Assembly (NCBI GenBank): GCA_003225315.1 | Contig: QHZD01000020.1 | Location: forward strand, 124,001-188,000 | Reading direction: 5' to 3' | Source: Acidobacteriota bacterium | GTDB lineage: Bacteria; Acidobacteriota; Terriglobia; Acidiferrales; UBA7541 | Length of the DNA stretch: 64,000 bases | Part shown: positions 1 through 8,529 of the stretch, piece by piece | Layout of the letters: each line of letters begins with the position of its first letter | Numbering within the stretch: position 1 is the first letter of the stretch | The notes under the pieces: generated by a model | Told to the model about the DNA's origin: nothing | Seen by the model: the letters and a program-made list of their open reading frames with translations, nothing else | The model's database searches: none | Program-made: the position numbers and the translations under genes

Positions 1-315
1 TTCGGCGCGCAGGTGGTCGCCGTGGACGCGGCCGGCGGAGCGGTTGTGGGAGCGACAATTGGCGGGTGGAGCTGCGCCGCTCCGGGTCCCGCGCAATTTG
101 ACGGCACGTACGAAATCGATGGTCTGGCTGTGGGCCACAGCTACACGGTATATGCGGAAGCGCTGAATGGAGCGGTAGATCCTTCGCAGTTCGACAACGC
201 GATTGTCTCGCTATGCCGCAACGTCGTCCCCGACGCGGGCTGGCCGCCGTTGCAAGGTTGCGTTGTCCCTGCAGTGGACGTCAGCTTCACGGCTCGGACG
301 CGGCCCGGACCTTGA
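1..315 (+). CDS. C-terminal fragment of an exported-type protein with a carboxypeptidase-regulatory-like domain
   Basis: The reading frame is open at the left edge and ends with TGA at 313-315, so only the last 104 residues are visible. The stretch DGTYEIDGL followed by YTVYAEAL is typical of carboxypeptidase-regulatory-like beta-sandwich domains, which often sit at the C-terminus of secreted proteins in Acidobacteriota, including matrixin-like proteases. Three Cys residues (in WSCAAP, SLCRN and QGCVV) would suit an extracellular location. The catalytic part, if any, lies outside the window. The gene converges on the minus-strand KASIII-like gene 38 bases away. Confidence 0.6.
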   Translation, partial: FGAQVVAVDAAGGAVVGATIGGWSCAAPGPAQFDGTYEIDGLAVGHSYTVYAEALNGAVDPSQFDNAIVSLCRNVVPDAGWPPLQGCVVPAVDVSFTARTRPGP

Positions 316-352
316 AGAGAGTTCCGAGTTTCAAATTTCGAGTTTCCATTTT

Positions 353-1660
353 CTATTTTCCATTTTCGTGAGGGGTGAGCCAGCCACCGCCGAAGAGAAG
401 GCCAGGGCCAAGCGAAGCCAGGAAAATCGGCCTGCGATCGTCGCGCGGTTGCTTCTCAGCGATCCGCAAAGCTTCATGCAGTGCTGCGCCGCAGGTGGAT
501 GAGCCCAGATTCCCGGAAACCCGCGCGATCGGCGGAAAAGTGCTCGGGGAAACTCCGCACTGCTTCGCGATCAGAGCAACAAGGCGGGGATTCGGTTGGT
601 GCGTGGCAAACCCTCCGACGGAGCCGCGCGGGATGCCGCTGCGCAGCTCGACGGAAGCAAGGACCTTTTCCATGCGCGTGATCGCCGCGCGCGAAAGTGT
701 TTCTCCGTCGAACTGCACTTCGAGGGTGCCGTCCTTCGTATCGCTGACCTGGATGGCCGCGGCGTACTGGCCCGCGCAGCCAAAGAGAAATTCGCCGAGG
801 CGATAGGAGTTCTTGGAATCTTTATGAGCGGTGCTTCGCAAAATAAAAGCGCTGGCGCCGTCGCCGAAGAGTCCGCCGAATTCGCCCGCGACGCGGCCCG
901 GAGTGAGCGTTCGGCTGTGCACATCGGCGGTGACGACCGCGACGGTCTTGGCCTGTCCCGATCCAATCATCGATTGCGCGACGGCAAGGGCGTTGAGCAA
1001 ACCAAGACAAGCGCCTCCGGTGTCCAGCGCGACGCAATTTTCACGGACAAGCAACCGGGAATGCAGCTGGGCCGAGAGCGAAGGATAATTGTGATGCGTT
1101 TCACTGGTCGCGACGATCCAATCCAGATGTTGCGGTCCGCAGGAGGCACCGCGCAACGCTTCCTGCGCCGCTTTCGCCGCAAGCGTCAGCTCATTTTCGT
1201 CTTCGGCAACGTAGGCGAGCGATTCGATGCCGGCGCGCTTGCGAAGTTTCCCTACCGGCATCCCAAACGCGCGATCAACTTCCTCTGACGGAATGACCCG
1301 CGAACCTACCGCAGAAGACGAGGCCGCAAGGATGGCTGTAGCGGAAGAATAATCGAGCCCGCGAGGCGAGACTGGCGGCCTGAGTGCGGCGGGGGTGGAT
1401 TTTGAATCGCGCAACGCCTTCAAGAGAGCGGCGAAGCTTGCCGAGCGTTCATTCAGGTCCGAAGCCAGGTCGGGCGCGCCATTGGCTGTCTCGACGGCGC
1501 GAAGAAAACTCACCCAGCCCATGGAATCCAAGATTCCGGCCTCCACTAGATCCACGTCATCGCCGGGAATCGGAACCGCAGAACCTGCCTCGCGGCGAAA
1601 ACAATCCTCCAGGAGTCGGCGGCGCTTATCTTCAAACTGTGGGATGGAAGACCGTGGCAT
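353..1660 (-). CDS. ACP-like domain fused to a ketoacyl-ACP synthase III (FabH-like)
   Basis: 435 residues. Residues about 8-85 look like an acyl carrier domain: the motif EAGILDSMG places a Ser (about S46) where phosphopantetheine is attached. Residues about 105-430 look like a thiolase-fold KASIII with the full triad: Cys in DTGGACLG (about C218), His in ATHQPNP (about H354) and Asn in SGNLGSS (about N384). Such enzymes condense an acyl starter with malonyl-ACP or move acyl groups; here the carrier is covalently linked. Ordinary FabH is about 320-330 residues, so the extra N-terminus is real. The ATG overlaps the TGA of the upstream gene (TGATG), making it the last gene of a four-gene operon with two DUF488 genes. 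The substrate is unknown. Confidence 0.85.
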   Translation of the reverse strand: MPRSSIPQFEDKRRRLLEDCFRREAGSAVPIPGDDVDLVEAGILDSMGWVSFLRAVETANGAPDLASDLNERSASFAALLKALRDSKSTPAALRPPVSPRGLDYSSATAILAASSSAVGSRVIPSEEVDRAFGMPVGKLRKRAGIESLAYVAEDENELTLAAKAAQEALRGASCGPQHLDWIVATSETHHNYPSLSAQLHSRLLVRENCVALDTGGACLGLLNALAVAQSMIGSGQAKTVAVVTADVHSRTLTPGRVAGEFGGLFGDGASAFILRSTAHKDSKNSYRLGEFLFGCAGQYAAAIQVSDTKDGTLEVQFDGETLSRAAITRMEKVLASVELRSGIPRGSVGGFATHQPNPRLVALIAKQCGVSPSTFPPIARVSGNLGSSTCGAALHEALRIAEKQPRDDRRPIFLASLGPGLLFGGGWLTPHENGK

Positions 1661-2373
1661 CAGAACTCACCGAGCCATTCAGGCCGTGGCAAGGGAAATA
1701 GCGTATCCAGCATCAGCCAGCAATAATCATGATACGGGCGAGTGAGGCCGAGACGTACGAAATGATGCGGGCAGGACATGATCTTGTAATGAAAATGGGA
1801 ATTCAGGAAGCGTTCGAGGCGAGCAACTTGGTTGGCGCCGCGGCTGGGAGCGAGGGCGGCATCCACAAAGCCGCGCCAATCGTGATCCACCACGGGAAGG
1901 TCGCGCAGAACCTCTCCCGAAGGCAGAGCCAGAGTGGCACGAAGCTCATTGGCGCAAAGTTCCAGACGCAAATTTTGTGTTTCGCATCCGCAAATCGAAC
2001 GCTTGGCTTCGCCCGGAATCGCAAAGAGACCGCTGCCGGTCTTGTTTTCGTAAACCCGGCACCCGAACAGATCGGGCAGGGAGCGCGAGACCTCCGCCTT
2101 GCGGAGGTAGGTGACAACTTCGGTTTCGGGAATCGTCGTGGACTTCTGAAAACCGGAAGTGGCCACGCGGTCCTCAACATGGGGGCAGGGCGCGGGAAAC
2201 GGCGTAAGCGCGCAATCCAAAATATCGCAGCGCCGATGCGGGAAACGCAGCCAGCCATGGCCGCAGGAGGGGATGGGGCGGATAGACTGAATGCGATCCT
2301 TTTCGCGCTGGAGCCCGATGACGCAGAAGGCCGGGCCCATGCGCGTAATTTCGGTGATGAGCAATCTGCTCAC
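1660..2373 (-). CDS. putative dual OB-fold protein in a DUF488 operon
   Basis: 237 residues from a GTG start at 2373 that overlaps the preceding TGA (GTGA). This overlap makes it a better start than the longer frame reaching 2556, whose extra N-terminus only shadows the DUF488 gene. The sequence begins MSRLLITEITRMGPAFCVIG. It then has GHGWLRFP, CDILDCALTPF and a PCPHVED stretch, an order that resembles dual-OB proteins (GWIRP, then DIVEI, then PHxEN/D). OB folds usually bind nucleic acid or nucleotides. The assignment rests on recall of a loose family pattern and is tentative. Six or more Cys residues are present. It is co-translated with the DUF488 gene upstream and the ACP-KASIII gene downstream. 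Confidence 0.6.
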   Translation of the reverse strand: MSRLLITEITRMGPAFCVIGLQREKDRIQSIRPIPSCGHGWLRFPHRRCDILDCALTPFPAPCPHVEDRVATSGFQKSTTIPETEVVTYLRKAEVSRSLPDLFGCRVYENKTGSGLFAIPGEAKRSICGCETQNLRLELCANELRATLALPSGEVLRDLPVVDHDWRGFVDAALAPSRGANQVARLERFLNSHFHYKIMSCPHHFVRLGLTRPYHDYCWLMLDTLFPLPRPEWLGEF

Positions 2374-2879
2374 GTGACGACCCCGGCCGGCTTGCGCCGG
2401 GGCTTTGCGGGCTTTTGGGGTGACACAATGAGATGACGAATTTCGACGTCGTTGCCCTGCGCGCGCCAGTAGCCGGCGAGGAGATCGGCGACTAGGCGGC
2501 GATGGCACTTCTCCGGGCCAGGCTCGGAACAAAGAAGAGAGATACTTGGCGGCCACAAAGACGTGTCCAAGCTTGCCGGGATGCCGCGCTCTTTCATCAC
2601 CGCGAGAAAATCTGTTTCATACGAAGGCCAATCTTTCGTGCGGCGATAATTCTTGAGAAGTTCCGGAGGCGGAGCAAGAAGGGGATCATGGAGATACTCG
2701 ATTCCGGCGATTTCTTTCAAAAAGAAAGAGAGGTCCGGGTGCTTGGAGAAACCCGAAAGCTGCCCGCCGCGGTTCTGGCGGATGTCGATGACTTGGCGGA
2801 CGCGGGCATTCGTGAGCAAAGTGAAAAACTCTTCTGCGGTCTTTCCGGTGAAGCCGATGGTGCAGAGGAGCCGGTGCAT
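2370..2879 (-). CDS. DUF488 family protein (second copy)
   Basis: 169 residues. The start chosen is the ATG at 2879, five bases after the stop of the first DUF488 gene; the longer frame to 3161 only shadows that gene. It starts MHRLLCTIGFTGKTAEEF and keeps the DUF488 hallmarks: an N-terminal TIG, a strand with DIRQN, and near the C-terminus LLCSEPGPEKCHRR, matching the family pattern C-x-E-x5-CHR. DUF488 proteins are small (120-190 residues) and of unproven biochemistry; the conserved Cys/His/Arg set suggests a catalytic or ligand site. It is only distantly similar to its neighbour, so the two are diverged paralogues within one operon. Confidence 0.85.
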   Translation of the reverse strand: MHRLLCTIGFTGKTAEEFFTLLTNARVRQVIDIRQNRGGQLSGFSKHPDLSFFLKEIAGIEYLHDPLLAPPPELLKNYRRTKDWPSYETDFLAVMKERGIPASLDTSLWPPSISLLCSEPGPEKCHRRLVADLLAGYWRAQGNDVEIRHLIVSPQKPAKPRRKPAGVVT

Positions 2880-2884
2880 AATTT

Positions 2885-3499
2885 TCAGAAATATTCGGCC
2901 GCTTCGGGAGAAGCGCGGAAGGCGAAGTCCTTCGACTGGAGCGCCAGGGCGTCCCGCAGGGCCGCTTCGCGGCCGGCTACGAAGAGCGAAGTGCTGGTGA
3001 CGTCGTCGAAGCCGCGGAGAACGAGGAGGCGGTCCTCGGCGTCGCTTTGGGATTCGAGCGCACCGCCGCGACGGATGTGGACGGGACTGACTCCCTGTTC
3101 CAGGAGCGCCGGGCAGATCATCAAGAAGCGATGGCATTGCAGGGGATCTTCTTCGGCGCACATCAGGGCAGCGACGCTGGTCCTGGCGAGGGCAAGTGAA
3201 CGCTCGACGCCTACGACGAAATCAGGCGCGCGACGGCGCGCGGCGTAATCCACGAGGCCGTCTTCGCGATAGACGCGCGGATCAGCAGGCCTCCCACCTA
3301 GACTCTCACCGAAGAATTCGTAGCGAATTCCTGCAGAAGCAAGCGCAGCCTCGAGCGGCTCACGATTGAACTGTGGAAAGCGGAAACTAGCGGGCCGGCT
3401 GCGGACGTCGCATAGCGTCTCGATACGATGCTGGGTAAGAACTGCAAGAAAAGGCTCGATTTCAAGATTCGAGTGGCCGATGGTGAAGAGAGGATTCAT
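2885..3499 (-). CDS. DUF488 family protein (first copy)
   Basis: 204 residues. It begins MNPLFTIGHSN, the standard DUF488 N-terminus, followed by CDVRSRPASFRF, YEFFGESLGGRP and a C-terminal ALMCAEEDPLQCHRF that matches the conserved C-x-E-x5-CHR signature. About 40 residues beyond the core (AAEYF end) are not part of the usual domain. It is the first gene of a minus-strand cluster of four with 5-base, overlapping and TGATG junctions. The function of the family is not established. The association with an OB-like protein and an ACP-KASIII fusion is unusual. Confidence 0.9.
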   Translation of the reverse strand: MNPLFTIGHSNLEIEPFLAVLTQHRIETLCDVRSRPASFRFPQFNREPLEAALASAGIRYEFFGESLGGRPADPRVYREDGLVDYAARRRAPDFVVGVERSLALARTSVAALMCAEEDPLQCHRFLMICPALLEQGVSPVHIRRGGALESQSDAEDRLLVLRGFDDVTSTSLFVAGREAALRDALALQSKDFAFRASPEAAEYF

Positions 3500-3738
3500 T
3501 GGGACGAGCGGGTGTTCATGGAGGTTAGATAGCGGTCAAGTGTATTCTGCCGGAAGGCCGAAGCGACGGCAAGCGCATTGGCCTGAACTGCTGTTGCATT
3601 TTGCGGGCGAAGGCGGCCGGGAGCCGCAGAAATGAAACGAACTCCGTGCTAACGTGAATCAAGGCGCCGAACGGAGCGCTTCAAAGGAAAGATGCACAAA
3701 CAGCAGCTTGAGATGGCCGCTGCGAGCGGCCAATAACT

Positions 3739-6078
3739 ATGGGTCCATCGCAAATAACGCGGACGATCGGAATTCTCGCACTTCTCGTTTTGTACGGCGG
3801 GAGCGCGCGGGCGCAGCGCCTGCGGGGCGAACTGCGGCTGGAAGTGCATGACCCCCACGGGGCCGCGGTGTCGCCTGCTGGCGAATTGGTCAGCGAAGCC
3901 AACGGAGTTCGGCGAGCGTTTGTCGCCGGGCCGGAAGGGCGCTACGTTGCGCAGGATCTTCCGTTTGGAGTTTACCGGCTGAGTTTGCTGGCGGAAGGAT
4001 TCGCGCCGTGGAGCGATCTATTTGAAATTCGCTCCGAAGTTCCGGTGCGCGTCACGGTGACGCTGGGCGTCGCGCCGGTGACAACACAAGTGCAGGTAAA
4101 TGATTCAGCGACGCTGGTGGATCCTTATGCAACCGGATCGCTGTACTCTATCGGGCGGCAGGCGATCGAAGAACACGACGCCGCGCAGCCGGGACGCGAG
4201 TTGCTGGACCTAGTAGCCGAACAACCCGGCTGGGTGTACGAAGCCAACGGCGTGCTTCATCCGCGCGGCTCGGAGTACGACGTGCAGTTCGTGGTCGACG
4301 GGCTGCCGCTGACGCAGAACCGCTCGCCAGCGTTTGCGCCGTCGTTCGACGCGGGCGACGTGGAATCCTTGCGTGTATTGACCGCAAGTTTTCCCGCCGA
4401 ATACGGACGGAAACTCGGCGGCATCGTCGAGGTCATGACGAAGAAAGATGTCCCGGCAGGATGGCACGGACGGTTCGATGCGGGCGGAGGTAGTTTTTCC
4501 ACGACGAACGGCGCAGCGGGAATTTCCTACGCGCAAGGAGCGAACAGGTTTTTGGCGAGTGGAGAGGGACTTCACACCGAGCGCTACCTCGATCCTCCGG
4601 TGCTTGCAAATTACACGAACCGGGGAAATGCCGCGGGATTCGCGGCTTCCTATGAACGGGGTTTTTCGGCGAGCGATCGCTTGCGGGTGAGCGTGACGCA
4701 CAATGCGGTCCGCTTTCTCGTGCCCAACGAACTCGTGCAGCAGCAGGCCGGCCAGCGGCAGGACATCCGGAATTTGGAAACGAGCGGGCAGATTTTCTTC
4801 CAGCACACGATTTCTCCTGATTTGTTTTTGAGCTTCTCGGGAAGCGTACGGGATTCGAGCGCATCGCTGAAATCGAACTCGTTTGCAACGCCCGTGATCG
4901 TTTCGCAAGATCGCGGCTACCGCGAGGGATATGCGCGAGCCGACCTCGCCGGGCATCGCGGACACCACGATTGGAAAACGGGAGTGGACAGTATCTTCAG
5001 TCCGGTGCATGAGGCGCTGCAGTATGCGATCACCGATTCGACTCAATTCGATTCCGGGACGCAGTTGAATTTTACTTTTCCTTATCAGCGAAAATGGGAT
5101 GTGGAACCTTCGATCTACGCGCAAGACCAGATGCGTCTAGGCCAGTGGAACATCAGCGCAGGTCTCAGATTCGATCATTATGGATTCATCTTGCACGAGT
5201 CGGCATGGAGTCCGAGAATCGGCGTATCGAGATTCGTTCCGGCGCTCAATCTGTTGCTCCGCATTTCCTACGATCGTGTTTTTCAAACTCCCGCTGTCGA
5301 GAATCTCCTTCTCGCGAGCTCACCTCTGCTCGATGCCATCAGCCTTTCGGTGTTGCGATTGCCGGTGCGGCCGGGCCGCGGAAATTTTTACGAGGGCGGA
5401 ATAACGAAAGCATTCCTTGGCAAGCTGCGGCTGGATGCCAATGTTTTCAGGCGAGATTTTCGCCAGTATTCCGATGACGACGTCTTGTTAGATACGGGAG
5501 TGAGTTTCCCGATTGCGTTCGCGAAGGCCCGGATTTTCGGAGAAGAAATCCGCTTGGACGTTCCCCAGTGGGGGCGCTTCTCCGGCTACTTGAGCTACGC
5601 GAACCAGTCCGGCTACGGCCAAGGGGCCATCACCGGCGGATTGTTCCTTGGAAGCGATGCCGCCAATGCGCTTACCGATACGAGCAAATTCGCGGTCACG
5701 CAAGATCAGCGGAATTCGCTGCATGCTCGAGTGCGTTTTCAAGCGCCGCGGCGCGCGTGGCTGGCGATGGGCGCGCAGTACGGCAGCGGCTTGCCGGCAG
5801 ATATTGGCAACGCAAACGTCAGTGATCTGTTGGCGGCGTTTGGACAGCAGATTTTAGATCGCGTCGATTTGGTTCGCGGGCGCGTGCGGCCGAATTTTTC
5901 TCTTGACCTCGCGGCGGGAGCGGAGATTTATCACAGCGAGTCGAGGAGCGCTGCGCTGCAGATTCAAGTAGTGAATCTGGCGAACCGGCTCAACGTAATC
6001 AATTTTGCGAGTTTGTTTTCCGGGACCGCGCTCGGAGAACCCAGAAGCGTTTCAGCAAGCCTGCGGCTGACATTCTAA
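3739..6078 (+). CDS. TonB-dependent receptor with N-terminal carboxypeptidase-regulatory-like domain
   Basis: 779 residues. Residues 1-26 form a signal peptide ending ARAQ. Residues about 30-110 are a carboxypeptidase-regulatory-like sandwich (PEGRYVAQDLPFGVYRLSL), about 130-240 are a plug domain (QFVVDGLPLTQ, FPAEYGRKLGG), and the rest is alternating-residue beta-barrel ending SASLRLTF, with the terminal Phe typical of outer-membrane barrels. It would import a bulky substrate across the outer membrane using TonB energy. The ligand cannot be read from sequence. It is monocistronic and convergent with the HD-domain gene. The TonB-like protein at 36933-38267 is a possible partner. Confidence 0.9.
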   Translation: MGPSQITRTIGILALLVLYGGSARAQRLRGELRLEVHDPHGAAVSPAGELVSEANGVRRAFVAGPEGRYVAQDLPFGVYRLSLLAEGFAPWSDLFEIRSEVPVRVTVTLGVAPVTTQVQVNDSATLVDPYATGSLYSIGRQAIEEHDAAQPGRELLDLVAEQPGWVYEANGVLHPRGSEYDVQFVVDGLPLTQNRSPAFAPSFDAGDVESLRVLTASFPAEYGRKLGGIVEVMTKKDVPAGWHGRFDAGGGSFSTTNGAAGISYAQGANRFLASGEGLHTERYLDPPVLANYTNRGNAAGFAASYERGFSASDRLRVSVTHNAVRFLVPNELVQQQAGQRQDIRNLETSGQIFFQHTISPDLFLSFSGSVRDSSASLKSNSFATPVIVSQDRGYREGYARADLAGHRGHHDWKTGVDSIFSPVHEALQYAITDSTQFDSGTQLNFTFPYQRKWDVEPSIYAQDQMRLGQWNISAGLRFDHYGFILHESAWSPRIGVSRFVPALNLLLRISYDRVFQTPAVENLLLASSPLLDAISLSVLRLPVRPGRGNFYEGGITKAFLGKLRLDANVFRRDFRQYSDDDVLLDTGVSFPIAFAKARIFGEEIRLDVPQWGRFSGYLSYANQSGYGQGAITGGLFLGSDAANALTDTSKFAVTQDQRNSLHARVRFQAPRRAWLAMGAQYGSGLPADIGNANVSDLLAAFGQQILDRVDLVRGRVRPNFSLDLAAGAEIYHSESRSAALQIQVVNLANRLNVINFASLFSGTALGEPRSVSASLRLTF

Positions 6079-6124
6079 GCCGGATATGCGCGACGCGGTG
6101 AGTAGGGCTAAAGCTGCTGCGCGC

Positions 6125-6694
6125 TTACTTGGCCAGATGTTCGAGTTCGGTCACAACGCGGTCGAGTTCGTCGATGAGCGGGCTTGAGCCCGCCTTGCGA
6201 AATACATTGACCAGAGTTCTGTAGTACCAAAGCGTGCCGTCCTTGCGTCCGGTGAAGCGGTTGAAAACGGCATCGCCTTCCACGCGATAGTCGGAGAGAA
6301 TCTCGCGGGCGTTGGCCAGTTTGTCCGCGGCAGAAACAAGCCGAACATCTTCGGGTTCGTGCGCGACCTTCTCGATGTAGGCGCGCTTCCTTTCGCCCCA
6401 TTCGCGTTTTTCACCGGAGACTTCGTAGGAATCCGTGCAGCCATCGACGATGCGCGCGACGCGCTCGCCGAATTTGTCGCGGATTTCGTCGAGGCGCGGG
6501 AGGCCGCCCTGGTCTTCGACCGCGTCATGCAACAGCGCGGCGATGACTTCGTCTTCGCCGCCGCCATGTTGAATGACGATAGCCGCAACACTAAGCAAGT
6601 GGCCGACGTAGGGCTGGCCTTTGCCTTTTCGGCGCTGGTGCAGATGGAGTTCCGCCGCGTAACCAAGCGCTTCCACAAAACGGTTGGTGAGCAC
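6125..6694 (-). CDS. HD-domain phosphohydrolase, SpoT/Mesh1-like
   Basis: 189 residues from a GTG at 6694 (reads MLTNRFVEALGYAAELH). A TTG at 6727 is an alternative; any start further upstream would lie inside the Bax-inhibitor gene. Hallmarks are the first metal His in YVGHLL, the HD pair in ALLHDAVEDQGG, and a later Asp in VSAADKLANA, as in the ppGpp-hydrolase (SpoT-type) HD domain. Likely role: metal-dependent hydrolysis of (p)ppGpp or a related nucleotide in the cytoplasm. It follows the Bax-inhibitor gene closely. No synthetase domain is fused to it; a separate RelA/SpoT synthetase gene lies at 58270. Confidence 0.85.
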   Translation of the reverse strand: MLTNRFVEALGYAAELHLHQRRKGKGQPYVGHLLSVAAIVIQHGGGEDEVIAALLHDAVEDQGGLPRLDEIRDKFGERVARIVDGCTDSYEVSGEKREWGERKRAYIEKVAHEPEDVRLVSAADKLANAREILSDYRVEGDAVFNRFTGRKDGTLWYYRTLVNVFRKAGSSPLIDELDRVVTELEHLAK

Positions 6695-6735
6695 GGGCGC
6701 TTCGATGATGGATTGCGCGCGCGTCAAGTGTTTCG

Positions 6736-7482
6736 TTATCTGCGGCGAGCCTTGGCCAGCAAGCGAAGGATTTCCAGATAGAGCCAAATGAGCGTGACCA
6801 TGAGGCCGAATGCGCCGTACCACTCCATGTACTTCGGCGCCCCGCCCTGGACGCCACTTTCGATCATGTCAAAATCGAGAACCAAATTCAGGGCCGCGAG
6901 GACCACCACAAAGAGGCTGAAGCCGATTCCCACGGCGCCGCTGCCGTTGATCGCCGGGACCTGAATGTGAAAGAAGCCGCCAAGAACCATCTCCACGAGA
7001 TAGAGGAGCGCGATACCGCCCGTGGCGGCAATCACGCCGAGCTTGAAGCCCTGCGTGGCACGAATCATGCCGGTCTTGTAAGCGAGCAGCATTACGAAGA
7101 GCGTGCCGAAAGTGAGGCCAACGGCTTGAATCGCGACGCCTGGATATCGCAGCTCGAAAATGGCGGAGATGCCGCCGAGCGCCAGGCCTTCGAGGAGCGC
7201 ATAGATTGGCGCGGTGAGCGGAGCCCAATTGGGCTTGAAGATCGTAACCAGCGCGACGATGAAGCCGCCGAAAACACCACCCATCATCCACGGGATGGCC
7301 GCTCCCGGGACTGGAGAGTGCGACAAACCCCAGGTCCATGCTGCCGTGGCCACAACGCAGAGCAGGAGAAAGCCCGTCTTGTTGACAGTGCCCTGCAACG
7401 TCATCGCTTCGCCAAAAGCGACCTGGCCCTTGAAGGCTTTCTCATTAAGCGCCGGGTTGGAGGTGCGCATTAGATTCGCCAT
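6736..7482 (-). CDS. Bax inhibitor-1 / YccA family membrane protein
   Basis: 248 residues with about seven hydrophobic segments after a soluble N-terminus (MANLMRTSNPALNEKAF). The late segment YMEWYGAFGLMVTLIWLYLEILRLL is the characteristic BI-1 C-terminus. Family members are inner-membrane proteins linked to Ca2+/H+ leak and to FtsH-dependent proteolysis in some bacteria. A GGGAGA ribosome site precedes the ATG. The HD-domain gene follows on the same strand, so the two may be co-transcribed. Confidence 0.9.
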   Translation of the reverse strand: MANLMRTSNPALNEKAFKGQVAFGEAMTLQGTVNKTGFLLLCVVATAAWTWGLSHSPVPGAAIPWMMGGVFGGFIVALVTIFKPNWAPLTAPIYALLEGLALGGISAIFELRYPGVAIQAVGLTFGTLFVMLLAYKTGMIRATQGFKLGVIAATGGIALLYLVEMVLGGFFHIQVPAINGSGAVGIGFSLFVVVLAALNLVLDFDMIESGVQGGAPKYMEWYGAFGLMVTLIWLYLEILRLLAKARRR

Positions 7483-7571
7483 TTGGTGTCTCCCTGTTAG
7501 ATTGCAAATATCAGTTTACGCTGGCTTGAACCCAAGTTCAAAGTTGGCCGCAGCTCGAATGGGCGGCGCGC

Positions 7572-8081
7572 TCAATTTGCTCTGTCACCGGCGATTTGGC
7601 TTTGGACTTGTTCCCTGAACTTCAGGGGATTCTGGATTTTTTGGAACACTTCGGGCGTCCCGCCGGTGCCGCGCACAATTACCGTTCCGTAGCCTAGGAT
7701 TCTTCCCATGGCGGGCTCGTCCACCACGACACTTTCGATTCTGGAGAGGAGGATTTCCGTGGTGCGGCGTTCCGCAAGGCCGGTCTTTACGATGACTCTC
7801 TTGTTGGTGACAGCCATCTCCGTGATACTGCGCTTCAGCAGACCGATGCAAAAGAGGGTGGCTCCGATGAGGAAACAAATGAGAGCCCCGACATACATGG
7901 CGTCGCGCGAGGGCGCGGCTTTGGCTCCTGCCGGCTTGGAAAACGCCGCGACGAGAAATGTTATTGCGAGCAACTCGAAAACCGCGGCGATGGCAACGTG
8001 CCCCAACATGACAATCCAATGCAGCTTGGTTTGGTATTGGATGGATTCACCCGGAATGAGATGCTTTTCGACGTAGCCCAA
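7572..8081 (-). CDS. membrane protein with bacterial PH-like (bPH2/YdbS-type) domain
   Basis: 169 residues. The TTG start at 8081 is supported by AAGGAG seven bases upstream. The N-terminus (MGYVEKHLIPGESIQYQTK) and two transmembrane segments (about 25-48 and 65-85) are followed by a PH-like region: EMAVTNKRVIVKTGLAERRTTEI, then LLSRIESVVVD and VIVRGTGGTPEVF. Such proteins are membrane-anchored with no assigned enzymatic role. It stands between the Bax-inhibitor gene and tRNA-Glu on the same strand. Confidence 0.85.
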   Translation of the reverse strand: MGYVEKHLIPGESIQYQTKLHWIVMLGHVAIAAVFELLAITFLVAAFSKPAGAKAAPSRDAMYVGALICFLIGATLFCIGLLKRSITEMAVTNKRVIVKTGLAERRTTEILLSRIESVVVDEPAMGRILGYGTVIVRGTGGTPEVFQKIQNPLKFREQVQSQIAGDRAN

Positions 8082-8194
8082 GTGCGCTCCTTACACGCGG
8101 TAGCAACGACGATCCGCGAGTCTAAGCGAATCACGACTCCGAGTGGTTCAGGTCCATGATAAACGGGAAAACTAGGAATTCAGCCAGCGATCTT

Positions 8195-8269
8195 TGGTAG
8201 CGCTAACGGGAATCGAACCCGTATTTTAGCCTTGAAAGGGCTACGTGCTAACCGTTGCACCATAGCGCC
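8195..8269 (-). tRNA. tRNA-Glu (anticodon TTC)
   Basis: On the minus strand a full cloverleaf can be drawn: acceptor GGCGCTA pairing with TAGCGCT, a D arm GTGC..GCAC, an anticodon arm TAGCC-CTTTCAA-GGCTA with anticodon TTC, and a T arm CGGG-TTCGAAT-CCCG. The discriminator base is A and CCA is encoded (plus-strand bases 8195-8197). Confidence 0.97.
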
Positions 8270-8405
8270 ACCGGGGTGAGAAACGGAACCGTTCTAGAAT
8301 ACGAGAAATAGCGCGCGCGAACAAGCGCGGCGCGTGCATGGCAGCGAAAACGCCCGCACTATGTGGCGAGAGTTGCGGGCACGTGCATCCACCGGAGTTT
8401 TTAAT

Positions 8406-8475
8406 TGCCCCCCACCCCCCATCATTTTGTATGAATGTCAAAAGAAAGGGTTTACAAAATTTGCATTTCGTAAGT
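8406..8475 (-). repeat. dispersed repeat, copy B (ACTTACGAA core plus G tracts)
   Basis: Read on the minus strand this starts ACTTACGAAATGCAAATTT and runs to ATGATGGGGGGTGGGGGGCA. It aligns without gaps to the plus-strand segment 59771-59842 over about 62 bases with roughly 11 mismatches counted by eye. It lies between a terminator and tRNA-Glu, in non-coding DNA. A degenerate relative is upstream of trpE (47148-47208). Confidence 0.75.
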
Positions 8476-8529
8476 CGCTGATTCTAAAGGATGGGATTTT
8501 GACTGTTTGGACTAGCAAATGGCTGCCGG

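Noticed and set aside
2374-2556. N-terminal extension of the OB-like gene to 2556
   Set aside because: It reads the DUF488 coding sequence in another frame; the GTG at 2373 overlapping the TGA is a better start.
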